Source: Hydractinia symbiolongicarpus (taxonomy: Eukaryota > Cnidaria > Hydrozoa > Anthoathecata > Hydractiniidae). From it: a DNA stretch of 64,000 bases. The stretch is taken from NCBI RefSeq assembly GCF_029227915.1, contig NC_079882.1, positions 19,721,001-19,785,000 on the forward strand, read 5' to 3'. Every line of letters starts with the position of its first letter. The first letter of the stretch is position 1. This document shows, in pieces, positions 24,557-37,000 of this stretch. Both the position numbers and the translations under genes were made by a program. The notes under the pieces are model-generated. The model worked only from the letters and a program-made list of their open reading frames with translations, was not told the origin of the DNA and did no database searches.

Positions 24557-27500
24557 CAGGTCTTGTGGCAAGTAACAACCTAGCACTGATATAGACAGGA
24601 AAATTCCATGTGTCATCAAAAACAATAACTGGAATTTCCTCGTCTGTCTGAAATGTCCATGTCATTACTCCTGTATCTTTGCACAGAGCCTCTTGTCCTG
24701 AATCAGCAAGAGTGAAAGCTTTAAACCTAGAAAAAAAGAAAAAAAAACAATAACACAAATACATACCCCACCCTTCAGAGGACGTTTATTCAAAACAAAT
24801 TGCAAAAGATACATTTCGTGCCAACCTAATGCAAATGTTAAAAAAGGAACTTCATATGGTCAATGATGCATTAGCTCTTAATAAAATTGACAAAGACGAT
24901 ATTATGTGAAAAATGTGTTCCATTGACAACAGAAAACAGAAAAGAAAAAAATTCTACGTAATCCCCTCCCCTCTCTATAATAGATGCCCCACTTAAGAAT
25001 TGAAAAATTTAATAAACATTACAGTATATGAACTTTCAATACACACTGTAGAGTATTCGAATACGATTCCAAATTATCTCAAGTGTATTCTTGGCAACAA
25101 AATTACCTTAACGCAACAGAACGTGTACTTTGTAAACAAACAGCGAAATTACATGGTTGACTGAACGTATTTCTCTTCACTGACAACGTTTTTGTTCTGT
25201 TGTTGTATGTTACTATCATATCTATCCCATAAGAAAAACCTGTCCATCTCCAGCAGTACTAAAAAAAAGAACGAAGTGAATTTAGCACAATAAAAAAGCT
25301 TCTACAGAGACTTTATATAAATATCTGAGGATTTCGCTGTCTGTATACTTTTTTCCATAATATTAAGGCTTAAGAATGTTTTACTACAAGAATAAGTTGA
25401 CTACCTCCTTGACAAAATATTTAATTTGCAACGTTCAGTTTCTTTTTTTTTTGGTTTCTAATTTTGAAAGTGTAAAATTCTCATGCCTTTACTGACATTG
25501 CTTTCAGGTTAAGAATAAAAATGCAGGATTATAATAGGAAAAAGCAGCTCTACGGGAATATATAAAAAGATATATTACAGGCGAGATTTGCGCTAATATT
25601 TCTGTTGGAATTGAAAAATACATAGGATTTTATCATAGAAATACGATTTGTAAGACATTTTTCCTGAAGAAATCAGCTTTTTCAAAATAAAGGACTTTTT
25701 TTCAGAGGGCACGAACAAACACATGCTCAATCGAAACAAACACATCAAAATTTACTCTTGTGTCTGATTCAAGAATTCTCCCACATCTGCAAGAATTCTC
25801 TTCGAAAAATTCTTCACTTATGTCTGCAGGTCCATTATCTTCGCCAGAATAAACCGATAACATTTTTTGCCATTGCCATTCATAAAGTGGTAATAGCCAG
25901 TCTAAAATATATGAAGAAAATTATCACAGTAAGTGACATTCAAAGCAAGAGGGTCTGCATCATGGCTATTATTCTTGTTTAAAAGAGAGATGTTTAAAGA
26001 TTGTGAGAGAAATAATTTCTTTTTTAACAGGCAGCCCTTATATAAAACTAAGGGAAATGGTAAACAATTTTACAGAAATAGATCATTTACTTATTTAAAG
26101 TTACCATAGTTAAATGGGTACCCAGTATTAAAATCGCATGTTATCAAGTGAAAAAGTAATTGGTGCTAAAAAGGATATGTTAAGTAAAGCAAGGAAGAAA
26201 ACAATAAACAATTTTTTTAAAATTGATTAAAAAACAAATACAAAAAAAACAACACAGAGATTTTAAACATAACCATACCCTTTGGAATTATAAAATCCTT
26301 TTCTAACAATTTAATACACTTTATATCGCCAACCATATTTTGAACACGTAAACATTTAAAAACATCCACAAATTTCGAACCCATCGGGCACGACAAAAAC
26401 TCAGTGTGATTTTTGTTCTTTTGTTCATGAAAAAATTTCTGTGTTTCACCAACTAGTTTTTTGAGTGGAAGCTCACAAGTTGGGTGCAACTGAAGGTAAA
26501 GCCAAATTTTTAAGAAGTTGTAAATGTCCATCTCTACTTGCATAACCACAAAGTGTTTCGACACCAGAAGAAGTTCAAGTAATTCTTCTGAAAGGTATTT
26601 TGCTAGTGCTGATGTTCGACATAAAAGTAAATTCCTTTCCAGCCATGAGAAGCATCTAAATAAAATAAAAATGCATCAAAAATATATTGAACATAGTGTC
26701 GAGACACATACACGGTTGTTTTGCTATAAAATTACATAGATGAAATTCATAAATTACATAAAAGAATTTTGAGTAAAAATTGCATGATAATTTAAAATCA
26801 TAGCTGATGATGATTGTGTTATGCAACAATATTGCCTTCAGCCATGGAAATGACGACAGGATTTAGCGATGCTGTACTTCACACTGACGACAGCAAAAAT
26901 ACAGACTCTACATGGAAATATGGTAGTTTTACTGTATAACTGACTGTATTGTGATACTATTTTTTAAATCTGTACCTTTCCTTAACGAGTATTAATCCAT
27001 ATCGTGTTGATGCATCGTAATACTGACAAACATACTCTGCACATATCGTTTCAAGCATAGTGTCTTCACAGTGTTGTAGTAATCCATCAAGTTGGAACAT
27101 TCTTGATGCAGCTAACACAGGAATTAAATTCTTTGTCAGCAGCTCAACATCGACTTCGTAACTGTACAGACTGCCAAATGCAATGTCTAGAGCTGAAAAA
27201 GAAGAATCAATATGAAAATACAACTGAAGTGAAAAGTTATGATAACAAAAATGTTAAGCAATACAAGAAACATTAAAGAAAACTTTTTTCATTTTAAATC
27301 TACCTTTGGTGTTGATTAGATCATCCGGTATGTGAATACACACTTCTTCTTGCTCCTTCTCTACCCATTCTCCTTTAATCATGCTTCGAAAATATGCTGA
27401 CTAAGAAGAAAGATTGCATTAATTACAGATTATTACATTATTTTTTACTAAAATCAAATCATGCTGCTGTTTTGTATGAGAGGTACATTTTTATAACCCG

Positions 27501-28630
27501 TTCTTGTAAAAGCATACACTACTCTCAACTCTCCCGTCCCCTCCCCCTCCCCCCGTATTATTAATTCTTGGAAATTTGTGTAACCAGGACCTTAATCTGC
27601 ACCCGACTATTAATATTTGAAGTTTTTACCATCCAGGATATCTCTGTTTTTTGAAAATTGTTTACCTTTTATAATTTTTTTCCTGATATAAAAAATTTAT
27701 GTACTGAGCACTGACCATCTTGTGTTATAACACTTACTTTTCCCTACTATTAAAAATTTCAAACCCCTCCCACATACTATTCGAACCTTAATTAGCATTA
27801 AAATTTAGGAAATTGTCTAACCACCCACAAACTCCCCTATTATTGGAAACCTGAGAGTAGATAATATCAAAACATCTATATACAACGTACTTAAAAGGTA
27901 TACTTATGATGCCCTACCTTCGTCAACAAGCATACATTGAAAATTATGTAATGCTTTTTAGTAAATACTCACTTGGCAAAGATATATCTTGTGCAGTTTC
28001 CATGTTACATCTGAAATAAAAAAAGATTAAAGATTATGACATCTTTATAATTATCATAAGATAATATTTATCAAGCTATATAAATCAAATCTTGGGTGTC
28101 TAAAAATATTTAAGGTTTCATAAATCTTGTTTTAAAAATTCAATGACCGCAAACATTTATTGGTATACAAGTACAAAAATATCTGAATCCATATTGCAGC
28201 AAAGTTATGTACATTAGAGAGACAAAATAATAAAGTCTTTGACATTAAAACTGTTTATTTACATACCTAAAGCTTTTATCTTGATATCACTATTTTCACC
28301 ATTAACATAAAGAGTTTTATAAATATATTCTGAAGTGGTTCTCATTTTCTTTCTATAAAATTAAAAACAAGTTAAAAACATACTATATCATAGTCTATTT
28401 CATATCTTTTTAAACAAAATAAACCACATGTTTTTATATGTTGTTATAAAGATTTAAATGTAAAGTCACCAATATCAAATTACGATTATTTAGTCTTACC
28501 TGGGGGTATTCCTTTCACAACATTCTTCAGCATCTACTTCTTCTGGTTCATGTTTACGTTTTTGAGGTGTAGATGGAGCTACTTCAACAACAGGACTTTC
28601 ACTGCCTTTAGACGACCAATATCCACCCAT
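24552..28630 (-). CDS. GMCL1: Germ cell-less orthologue (BTB-BACK protein)
   Basis: Nine exons on the minus strand: 28630-28500, 28352-28267, 28010-27973, 27400-27304, 27192-26976, 26655-26279, 25901-25756, 25258-25107 and 24726-24552. Phases close and give 472 residues (human GMCL1 is about 515). The protein begins MGGYWSSK, a fit to the MGxxxS N-myristoylation pattern shared with fly and human proteins, followed by a basic QKRKHEPEE segment. The BTB part includes EYIYKTLYVNGENSDIKI and KLHKIYLCQSAYFRSM; the BACK part includes VVMQVEMDIYNFLKIW. A C-terminal GMCL domain holds YCWRWTGFSYG, SVKRNTFSQPC and FPVYISARLLL. In the family it is a CUL3 substrate adaptor needed for germ-cell formation (fly) and spermatogenesis (mouse). 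It runs in the same direction as nicotinamidase, whose start is about 1.5 kb further on. Confidence 0.95.
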
Positions 28631-29150
28631 TTTAAAGAAAGTTATTAATATTTTCTGTATTTCTAGACAAGAAAACATGAATAGTTTTTTTGGAGGGGTA
28701 TGGGTTAAAAAGCAAGTAAGGAGCACAAGCATCTTTTATTTATGGTCCCTTAAAGAAATATATGATGAATCAGAAACAATTTGATTAAAAAAATATTAAA
28801 AAACTTTTCCATGTGGCAGAAAATAATTTATTTTGCGTGAAACCTTGTTTACACATACGTATGTTAGCCACTAACAGTTTACCCGCGCTACAGGTGTCCC
28901 TTTCTCTCATAACAGATATCCCCATGAAAAGAATATTTAAGTATATGGCAGAAGATTTAAACTGGCATACATTTTTCTTAAGTTCCTTATCCTAAAAGGA
29001 AACCAGGTCTGCACATGGGAATGCACACAGTATTCGAGGGGTGGTTTATTTCATTAAAACTGTGGATCAATTAATTTCATGAATTCAACTCACGAAAATA
29101 AAATAAGATAGAAAACATTGTGAAAAATTGCATATCGTATTAAAAAAAAG
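28631..29150. other. 5' flank of GMCL1
   Basis: This is AT-rich DNA upstream of the GMCL1 start, with no gene recognised on either strand. The in-frame upstream extension of the first exon (to 28732) is hydrophobic and lacks similarity to the family. The MGGYWSS start is preferred because of its myristoylation motif. Confidence 0.45.
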
Positions 29151-29616
29151 TCCAGAAGTTCTCTCTTCCACAAGACACAGCAGGCAGTAAGTCAGCCCTG
29201 CCCTCCGTTTTGTGAGGAGAGATGTGATGACTCTATCAATTAAATCTCTCCTGTACAGTTCTGCTTCATGTTGAGCTGTACCTGTGACAAGTATTTTTGA
29301 AGCATGTCACCGGCGACTTCTGCGATATACAACTTAATGATGCCCTGACCTTCAGTTCGTAAATAGGACGTGCACAATGTGCTTCCTAATGAGTTCATCT
29401 CGAAACATAGAAAGCCAGTTAGCAGTGAACTATTAACGAAGTACACCATCAGGAAGGTAGGTCAATGGGACTTGTACTCCATTTCCATTTGTCATCGTCT
29501 TAGGAGATCAATACATCGAATTTATGACAGGTCTAGCCCCAATACAAGGTGAAATCATGTTATGTCAAGGTTTAAGTCTAGAGGTAGAAACAACAAGTCT
29601 GTAGGGAGCCTCTAAT

Positions 29617-29653
29617 TTAATTGTTGGGTGTGTTGGGCACACCCAACAATTAA
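29617..29653. repeat. Perfect 16-bp stem hairpin
   Basis: The sequence TTAATTGTTGGGTGTG is followed by a five-base TTGGG loop and then its exact reverse complement. It may be a transposon end or a compact palindrome; there is no sign that it belongs to a transcribed gene. Confidence 0.8.
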
Positions 29654-29734
29654 GCTTGGGTTTAGGCAAGTAATGTGTTGGTAAAAGTCATTGTAGAAAC
29701 ATTGTAGAATAAGAACACCAGTAATTAGCATGTG

Positions 29735-29845
29735 CCTGACGCTCAGGACATGTCGATACACCTGACGCTAAGGGCATCTCATCTGTCTCATGCACCTGAC
29801 GCTCAGGGCATGAAAACGCCTATAACGCATATCCTGACACTCAGG
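29735..29845. repeat. Four iterated CCTGACGCTCAGG palindromes
   Basis: Copies start at 29735, 29761, 29795 and 29833. Each is CCTGA-CNC-TCAGG or a one-base variant, usually followed by RCATG or TTATG. Spacing is 26, 34 and 38 bases. It looks like a decayed minisatellite with a palindromic core. Confidence 0.75.
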
Positions 29846-30272
29846 TTATGCAATATATATTTGTGCATATGACAAAGCACGAAGGAGGCACCTTCATTCC
29901 TACCCATTCCCCAAAAATTTCCATAAATAGTCTACACATACTGAATGTGTTGTATCTACTCATTCCAACAGAAATACATTGTTTCTATCAATGTGTGTTA
30001 TTATTCTGGAACCCAAAGCAATTAATCATCCATTATATATCTGCCATCATCATCATCCATCATCATCCTTCATCGTCATCATCATCACCATTGAAACTTT
30101 CCCCAAGCAGATCTAATCCTTATGATAATACTCAACTCACAGCCACCACAATTGTATCACCAAGGTAACAAAATTGATCAACCTTGTCAAGTTCGCTATC
30201 ACTGTTCATTGTCGATTTTGTGTGAGGTCTGAAATTATCAGAAGCAAATGCTTTACAACTGCTAAAACTTTG

Positions 30273-30643
30273 GCAATACACCTTTACGATAATTCAATTG
30301 TACATGCGTTCCTACAGCTCTCCATCGTTTTACAATATCGTAAAAAAGGAGGTAAAAATCGTGTTTTTATAAGAGTTTGTTAGAGACGAAAGCGTGTTTT
30401 CTCCAGTTCTTTAACTTCCGTCGTATCAATTTCTTTCAAATTTTCAGGAAACGTTAATAATAATAAGATACAACTTATGTTTATTTTTAATTAAAAACAA
30501 AATGCGGCAAGAAAAGTTATCACGAAAAAACGTGTTTTCTCCTTAATAAACTCTTATAAAAGTGTGATGTTTACCTCCTCCGATCGCAAAATAAGCTGCG
30601 ATGGAGTGTTGGTTTTCCCGAATTATCGTAAGGGTGTATTGAG
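30273..30643. mobile_element. Foldback (inverted-repeat) element
   Basis: The left arm (30273-30382) and right arm (30544-30643) are imperfect reverse complements. Matched blocks include CAATACACCTTTACGATAAT with ATTATCGTAAGGGTGTATTG, CTCCATCG with CGATGGAG, and AGGAGGTAAA with TTTACCTCCT. The arms of about 100 bp enclose a spacer of about 160 bp. The minus frame at 30543-30737 is produced by the arm and is not a gene. Confidence 0.75.
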
Positions 30644-30990
30644 TGCCTAGCGAAATTTGAAGGCTGTGTTCATAATCTGGGCTGAACAGGTTATTTATGG
30701 AGCAATGGATCCACACAGACAGAGGGTGACTGATCAAAACAAAGGCCTAGCTACATAAAATGAAAAAGAATAAAACAAGTTTAAAAAATAAAAAGAACAT
30801 CCTAAAAGGACAACAAAATTATAAACAAATTTAAAAAAGAAAGTAAAAGTGATTAGGCTCACCAACCTCTTCCCGTACCATTTCCGTCAAACAAACTTTG
30901 TCCCGCAACCGCGACGCTAGAAATAGTGACAGTCCTTATTTTATGCAGTCCCCTCTTATCCCCCGGGTATCATAATCACTTACTTTCTTT

Positions 30991-31021
30991 TTTATGGTTG
31001 TGTTCACTACACAACCATAAA
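30991..31021. repeat. 12-bp stem hairpin
   Basis: TTTATGGTTGTG and CACAACCATAAA form a perfect stem around a seven-base loop. No associated gene is visible. Confidence 0.75.
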
Positions 31022-31858
31022 TGATTACAAATGTGCTTTTAAACCTAATAAAAAGAAAACTGTGTAAAAAACATAAAATATTATTGCGAAAAACAAAACA
31101 TAGTCCTAAAGATCCCCCGAACCGAACCTGCAACCTCCAAGGGTTTGCGTATTTCTTAGCATTACGTCATTATTTTTTTAACATCCCAATCTTTTCCATT
31201 CATCTGTGTCGTGTTTGTACAGATTACATTTAGTTATTACATAGATATCACTTCTTAGTTATTATTTGGTCTATTTTCAGAAAAAAGTTCAATTGTGTCA
31301 GCTTTAAAACCGAAAAAAATGTGAAAATGAAATTTGTTACTGTCTTATTTTAAGATCGTTTCCCGGAATTGTTATTTCGCAACCACCTGGGATTGTAGAC
31401 CTACGGGGATGACAAATAAGACAGACCAGGACACAGACTTCCTACTTTTTATAATATAAGTTGCAGTTGAAAGAAGAAACTACAAGTCAGCTAAAACCTC
31501 AATTAATGAGCACAATGCAGCTATTATCAGTTTTTCTGATGTGTATGTGTAATTATCAAATGAAATAGAATAAACCCTTTTAAAATACAAACAAGCAAAA
31601 AAAACAAAAAAAAAACTGATCAACAGTCATTTTTATACAGGCTCTTTGTAAAGAGAAGATTGTATAAACAGTTTGTTACAAATTATGGTCGTACTCTTTT
31701 TATGGTCAGAATTTATGTGGCTTGCTGTAAAACACTGAACTGTAGAACATGGAGCAACAGTTTTTTTGCAGAAACAAAAGCAGTGAAGTTCGGGGCATGC
31801 GATTTATCATGCAGGTGTTTTTTCTTATTGATAGGCCTGTGTCGCAAATGAATTTCTT

Positions 31859-32424
31859 GCGGTCAGAATATTCACTGTGTTTTTTGATTGGTTATATATA
31901 CATCTAATGTTCTTTTCTCTAGAAATCCTTTGTTTTCAAATGACTTCACTTACCCAAACAAATATAATTAATAATTGTACAATTTAAGAAATGTGACCAA
32001 GCTGGCTTTGTGCTACTTACTTACTTATGCTACTTATGTTAACTTTTGAAGTTGTAGCTTCACGCCTGTCATGGACGACCAGCGTCAGTCACTTCTTCGT
32101 CTTCTACTCCATCTCAAAGAGAGGAGGATGAGGGTTAGATCGAACTACAGCTACTATACTGTTTTCTGAGCCTTCATTTGTCCCAGGGATCAGAGGTTCA
32201 TCTGGGAGAGTTTTGAGAAACTTGTTCAGGGCTGTTTGAAACTTTTTTAAACTTTAAAACTGGACATGAAGTGATGCTCATTGGTTGATTTTTATTCAGG
32301 GATCTGAGAATTTTTTTTTTAATTTGGTGATTTGAATTTTAGGGATTTCCTCTGACATTTGTTTGCGTCTAACTTTCGTATGAGAGAAGCTGAATTTTGA
32401 TATCCTCAAAGAAAACTTAGGTAA
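31859..32424 (+). repeat. Dispersed repeat, copy A (interrupted)
   Basis: The segments 31859-32020 and 32311-32424 match 58080-58385 in the same order and orientation. Shared words include TTTTTGATTGGTTA, AAATCCTTTGTTTT, CAAATATAATTAAT, TCTGACAT and GAGAGAAGCTGAATTT or GAGAGAAACTGAATTT. About 290 bases between the two segments are absent from the other copy, so one copy has gained an insertion or the other a deletion. Confidence 0.75.
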
Positions 32425-34033
32425 CTGGGCTATAATTATTCTTGAATCTGTTTAATTTATTTAAATCTAACTGAAAACAGATATATCTGAATAACTTTGG
32501 GGTGTATTACAAAGTTAAAAATGAATATGTAGTGGTGCATGAGTGTAAACAAATGAATGAAAAATTTCAGTTTGAAACTATTTACGTTTTCGTTTGAGTC
32601 CAGGTACCTTCTTTGAAATCATATAATATTGTGTTTTCAGTTACGCAGTAATACAGAATGCTTCATTAAGGTAGCCCTTAAGCAGTGATGTCTGGAATTG
32701 AATTTCCTTCACCATAAACAAGTGCATTTACCGCTTAGCGTTTACTCATTGCACACGTTACTTCATGATCATTACGATTATAGCTGGATTGGTAAGTCCA
32801 CTTACACCACTTTGGATGTTGACCTATTTCACTCATGCTTCTTTATGTATTTACATATACTAATTTCTGAAATCGAGCAAGGCTTCTTTTTATCGGCCAC
32901 AACGACAATGTGTGAACAAACATGTACAAATTTGTTGTTGCACATATTGTCATTCTGTGTTTTTAATAAATTCCTGCTGTGGTCTCTCGAAATGCAGCCA
33001 CAAATTATTATTTTTTTATTTTGGTTAGTTTATTTCACCCTTGCTTAATCAAATCAACTGAGTTTATGATACTCACAGGCGTGTGTGTAGGTGAAATATG
33101 CATTTTCCAATCGAGCATGCACATCTCTAAAATAGAACAAACAGTAGTGATTGGGTGGGAAACAATTAGGGGTCTGAACCATGTTGGTTGCAGAAAATTT
33201 AAAACAGATGTCAGTCTTGTAACTTAGGGAAGCTGATCACTAAACATCATTTAAATTTATTATTATAGGGAAATATCGAGATAATTAAGAAATTCATAAA
33301 TTGTGCTGAAAAACATAAATATAAAGCTCTTTCAACAGTTCCAGGGGTGACTGATTCTACAGTTCTTGTTTTAAAGTTCTGTGTTCCATGTTCCACTGTT
33401 TCACAGCAAGCCATAATGCTATATAGTTGCATCGAAAATTTGTTGTCCAAAAGCTGTACTTTTATTGACCCAAATATTTTTTTTCCACATTTGAATGTGT
33501 AAGCAAATAACCATTCTTTTTAGTTTTTGATTTTGTCTGGAAAAATTCATGAAGAACACCTTTTTTATAACGTTATAAAAAGTTGTAGGGTTTTTGGTAG
33601 TGTAATGTAGTTATGCATTCATTTTATATGGAACTTTGTTTCCTCAATTTTTTATTATCACTTTAGTGGTGCAAATTTTAATTATTTCTTTATGCGAGGT
33701 TTGTTTTTCTTAATGCTATAAGCTCCATTTGTTTCCATTAAAAATATAAAGGTAAATCATATAAAAACATATAAACATGAAGATTTTTGTTGTTGGTAGT
33801 TTTTCTTTTGAGAATATCTTTCCTAATGGCTTCAAAGAAATAAAACCTTAATAATACCCATAGTTTTCTTGTGCCTAGAAGTAATACTGCAAGTACTTTT
33901 TAAGTGTCTCAATTAAATTGGAAACATTTCTTTATTTAGATTTTAACAATATTAGAACAATTGTGAATGCAGTGAGGCCTTTACATGTTTAATGCATGCA
34001 GTTGCAATTGCCTCTGGTAGAGTTATAACAACA

Positions 34034-37000
34034 ATGGCTGCAAACAATGAAGTAGCTGTGCCTAGTAAGTGAAAAATTGAGTTGTCAGTTCTTAACAAAC
34101 AAGTTGAATCTAAAAGATTATTGCTTTTTTATAACGGCGTGACGTAAAATATATTTTCTTATTACAATGTTAATGTATTTTATTTCCTATTCTGCTTATC
34201 ACATTATTCACAGTCCTTTGAGAGTTTCAGCAAAATTTATTATATATAGTGGTTTTATTGTATAGCAGTGTTACTTAAAGAGTTGTTACTTAAAAGAAGC
34301 TTTGTGTGTTTTTATTGTACATTTTTGTATGTTCTTGTATATAATAATGAGTTGGCAATAATCTGATGTTTCGTAGGATATAAACATATTTACTGCAATT
34401 TGAAAATAACCGCTTCTTTGGCATTAAAACACGGAAAGCTTTGATTATTAGTAACTTCATTTCCTCCTGAAATTTTAGCAAAACTCCTAAAATATAGAAT
34501 GTTTTTTTTATGTTTTTTTTAGTTTTTTCATAAGATCTGACCCAAAAACCTCCTAAATTATCCCTAAATATCCTTAAATTACGAAAATTTAAATCTGCAG
34601 CCACCTTGTTTATCTATTTACCTTAATCGTGATGGTACAGTACAGCAACTGAAGGTATTTCAGATTGATCTTTATAATTAAAAAGTGTTTAAAAATATCA
34701 GCAACAACATATATCTTTGCAGTATTAAAGAAACTAGTTGATAAGCTTGTGAAAAAATCTGCTAGGGCAGAAGAACAATGAGAAATATCTGACTTGAATT
34801 TTAATGTCAGGATGCAAAATATATTTTTTAGAAAATTGTTAACCCATTGAATTCAGAAGAATTGATCAACATAACCCTGATCAACATAATATATAGGACC
34901 ATGTGCTTTTACCGAATGGTTAAGGAGTTATGGGGTTCAAAAATTTTACTGACCTGCCGAAGTGCAAAGTATTTTTCTAGAATATTGTGTAGAGCTCGAA
35001 ATACTGATCAAGAAAATGTATAGGATCATGTTCTTTTCAGGAAAAGTTAAAGAGATTTGGCTTTAAAGGTCTTTTGAGGACATCATATGCTCGTCTGTTC
35101 CGAAATGAACAGAGTGACCCTGATTTAGAAAATTTGTCACATTTTTGTCACAGGTGGTCCCTAAATACCCACGCAGGAGATGACGTCAGTTATTTTCTCC
35201 TCTTTCCAAGTTATTTAGCCTCAAACTTAAAGTACACTGCAATGACTTCCCTATTCTTATTTAATGAATCAAAGTCAGTTTAAAGGCATTGACGTCAAGC
35301 TGTAACGTCTAGGCATACATCTTTTGGCTACATCAAAGGAAAACAAACAGATCTAATTTGCCTGTTACAGACAGACACAGAGAGTTTCTGTAACATAACA
35401 GATTGTGTAAACTGGTGAAGATGAAAATCTTATGTAATTGTACCAAGTTATATCAATTGTGTGATCTCACTGATTTTAAAAGAATGAGTGAGTTTTTCTA
35501 TCTAACAGGTAGTTTTCCTATCTAACAGGAAGTTTTAACCTTTCGAAAGTTTTCGTCTTTTGTTTAAATGCTGGCAAGAGCATTGTTAATGTATTTTGTT
35601 TAATTTAAAAAATATAAGTATCTTTTTAATTGTTTTGTCCACCTAAGTGAATTTGGACTTACCTATCAAACTTTTACCTTCAGCAAAATTATATATGAGC
35701 ATCTAAAAGATCTTGTTTGAGTCTATACTATACCTTCAAAATCAATTTAGGAATGTCATGTTGCATTTCATTATGGTATTTTTTTGTTCAGTGTTTATGT
35801 GGTCCTCGCTTAATTCATGTTTTAAACCCGTTATGTGGTTAAGTTTCTCTGTCTCTCTATCTTATAGGAAGAAACAGGGACAATGTGATGACTGGTGAAT
35901 TACCTGATGATTTTCTTCGCATTCAAGGTGGTGGCGCTTCTCCAGCAATGATGCCAGCAAATCCTGTTATGTTTGGAGGCCATCAACAACTTGGTGGAAT
36001 CCTAAGTATCACCATCGTACAGGTATATAGATTTTGATGATGTATATATATATATTCCTCTTCTTTTTTTTTTTTGCAATAACATGTTCTTTATAAGATG
36101 TTTTTTATGGTGCAAACCTTTTTAATTAAAGTTCAAAACCTAAAGTTTAATTTTGAGAACTGCAAACAAAATTCTTGCCACATAAATTTAACACTCTTTT
36201 TGTGTTCTTTAGGCACGACTAGCAAAGAATTATGGTGTAACTAGAATGGATCCATACTGCAGAGTAAGGATTGGAATGCAAGTATTTGAAACGCCAACTG
36301 CATATAATGGGTCCAAATCACCCAGATGGAACAAAACCATACAATGGTAAGTGGGACTTTTATTTGTGCGTGTGTGTGAGAATGTTAATTTACAATAGTA
36401 TAATATTTACAATGTTAATTTTTTTATCCTTTATCACATTAGTCATATACCTGACCAAGTCAATGAATTCTACTTTGAAATTTTTGACGAGGTAAGAAAA
36501 AGATTTTGTTTTTATATCTTTGTGTACAACATGTGCCATATTTTCTTTTATATGTTCTGTCCTATTATCATACTTGTCAAATAAAAATTGTTGAGTAAAA
36601 GTTGTGCAACGGTCACCGTTACCATGTTACTGGAAACGCATGTTGTACAACAAAGTGGTACAAGAGTTGTTGTACAACAAATATAGAATTCTCTACAACA
36701 GCTGTACAACAATTGTTTTACGATAATTATTGACTTTAATGGAAACCTATACCTTAATAAACCAAATACGCTAGGGCACGTATTCATAAAGTTGAATAAA
36801 GGTAAACACGACAGGGTAACATGCTTGTAGTTGTTGCTGAAGATGACAAATATAGAATGCACGTTCAATAAAGACAGTGTGTTATTTCCATTTTTTATTT
36901 ACTTTTTGGGCGTCGGGTATTTAGCCAAAAAGTTACACTCAGTGTTTAAAGAAACAATTGAAAAAAAAAATCAATTTTTTCATTTTTGGGAACCCTTTTT

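Larger units (their letters stand above)
29151..30170. other. Repeat-rich intergenic segment
   Basis: Base composition is less AT-rich than the surroundings. It holds a 16-bp-stem hairpin at 29617-29653, four CCTGACGCTCAGG-type palindromes at 29735-29845 and an ATC/ATT-rich stretch near 30040-30090. A 69-codon minus frame (29240-29449) shows no domain. Confidence 0.5.
30744..34033. other. Intergenic region upstream of TOLLIP
   Basis: No gene is supported. The stretch includes a small hairpin at 30991-31021 and one copy of a dispersed repeat (31859-32424, interrupted by unrelated sequence). Open frames at 31660-31851, 32698-33048 and 34290-34604 show no domain, and their composition is like the surrounding noncoding DNA. 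Confidence 0.45.

Noticed and set aside
28631-28732. Upstream extension of GMCL1 exon 1
   Set aside because: Hydrophobic, unrelated to the family, and it would remove the conserved MGxxxS N-terminus.
30543-30737. 64-codon minus frame
   Set aside because: It coincides with the right arm of the foldback element.
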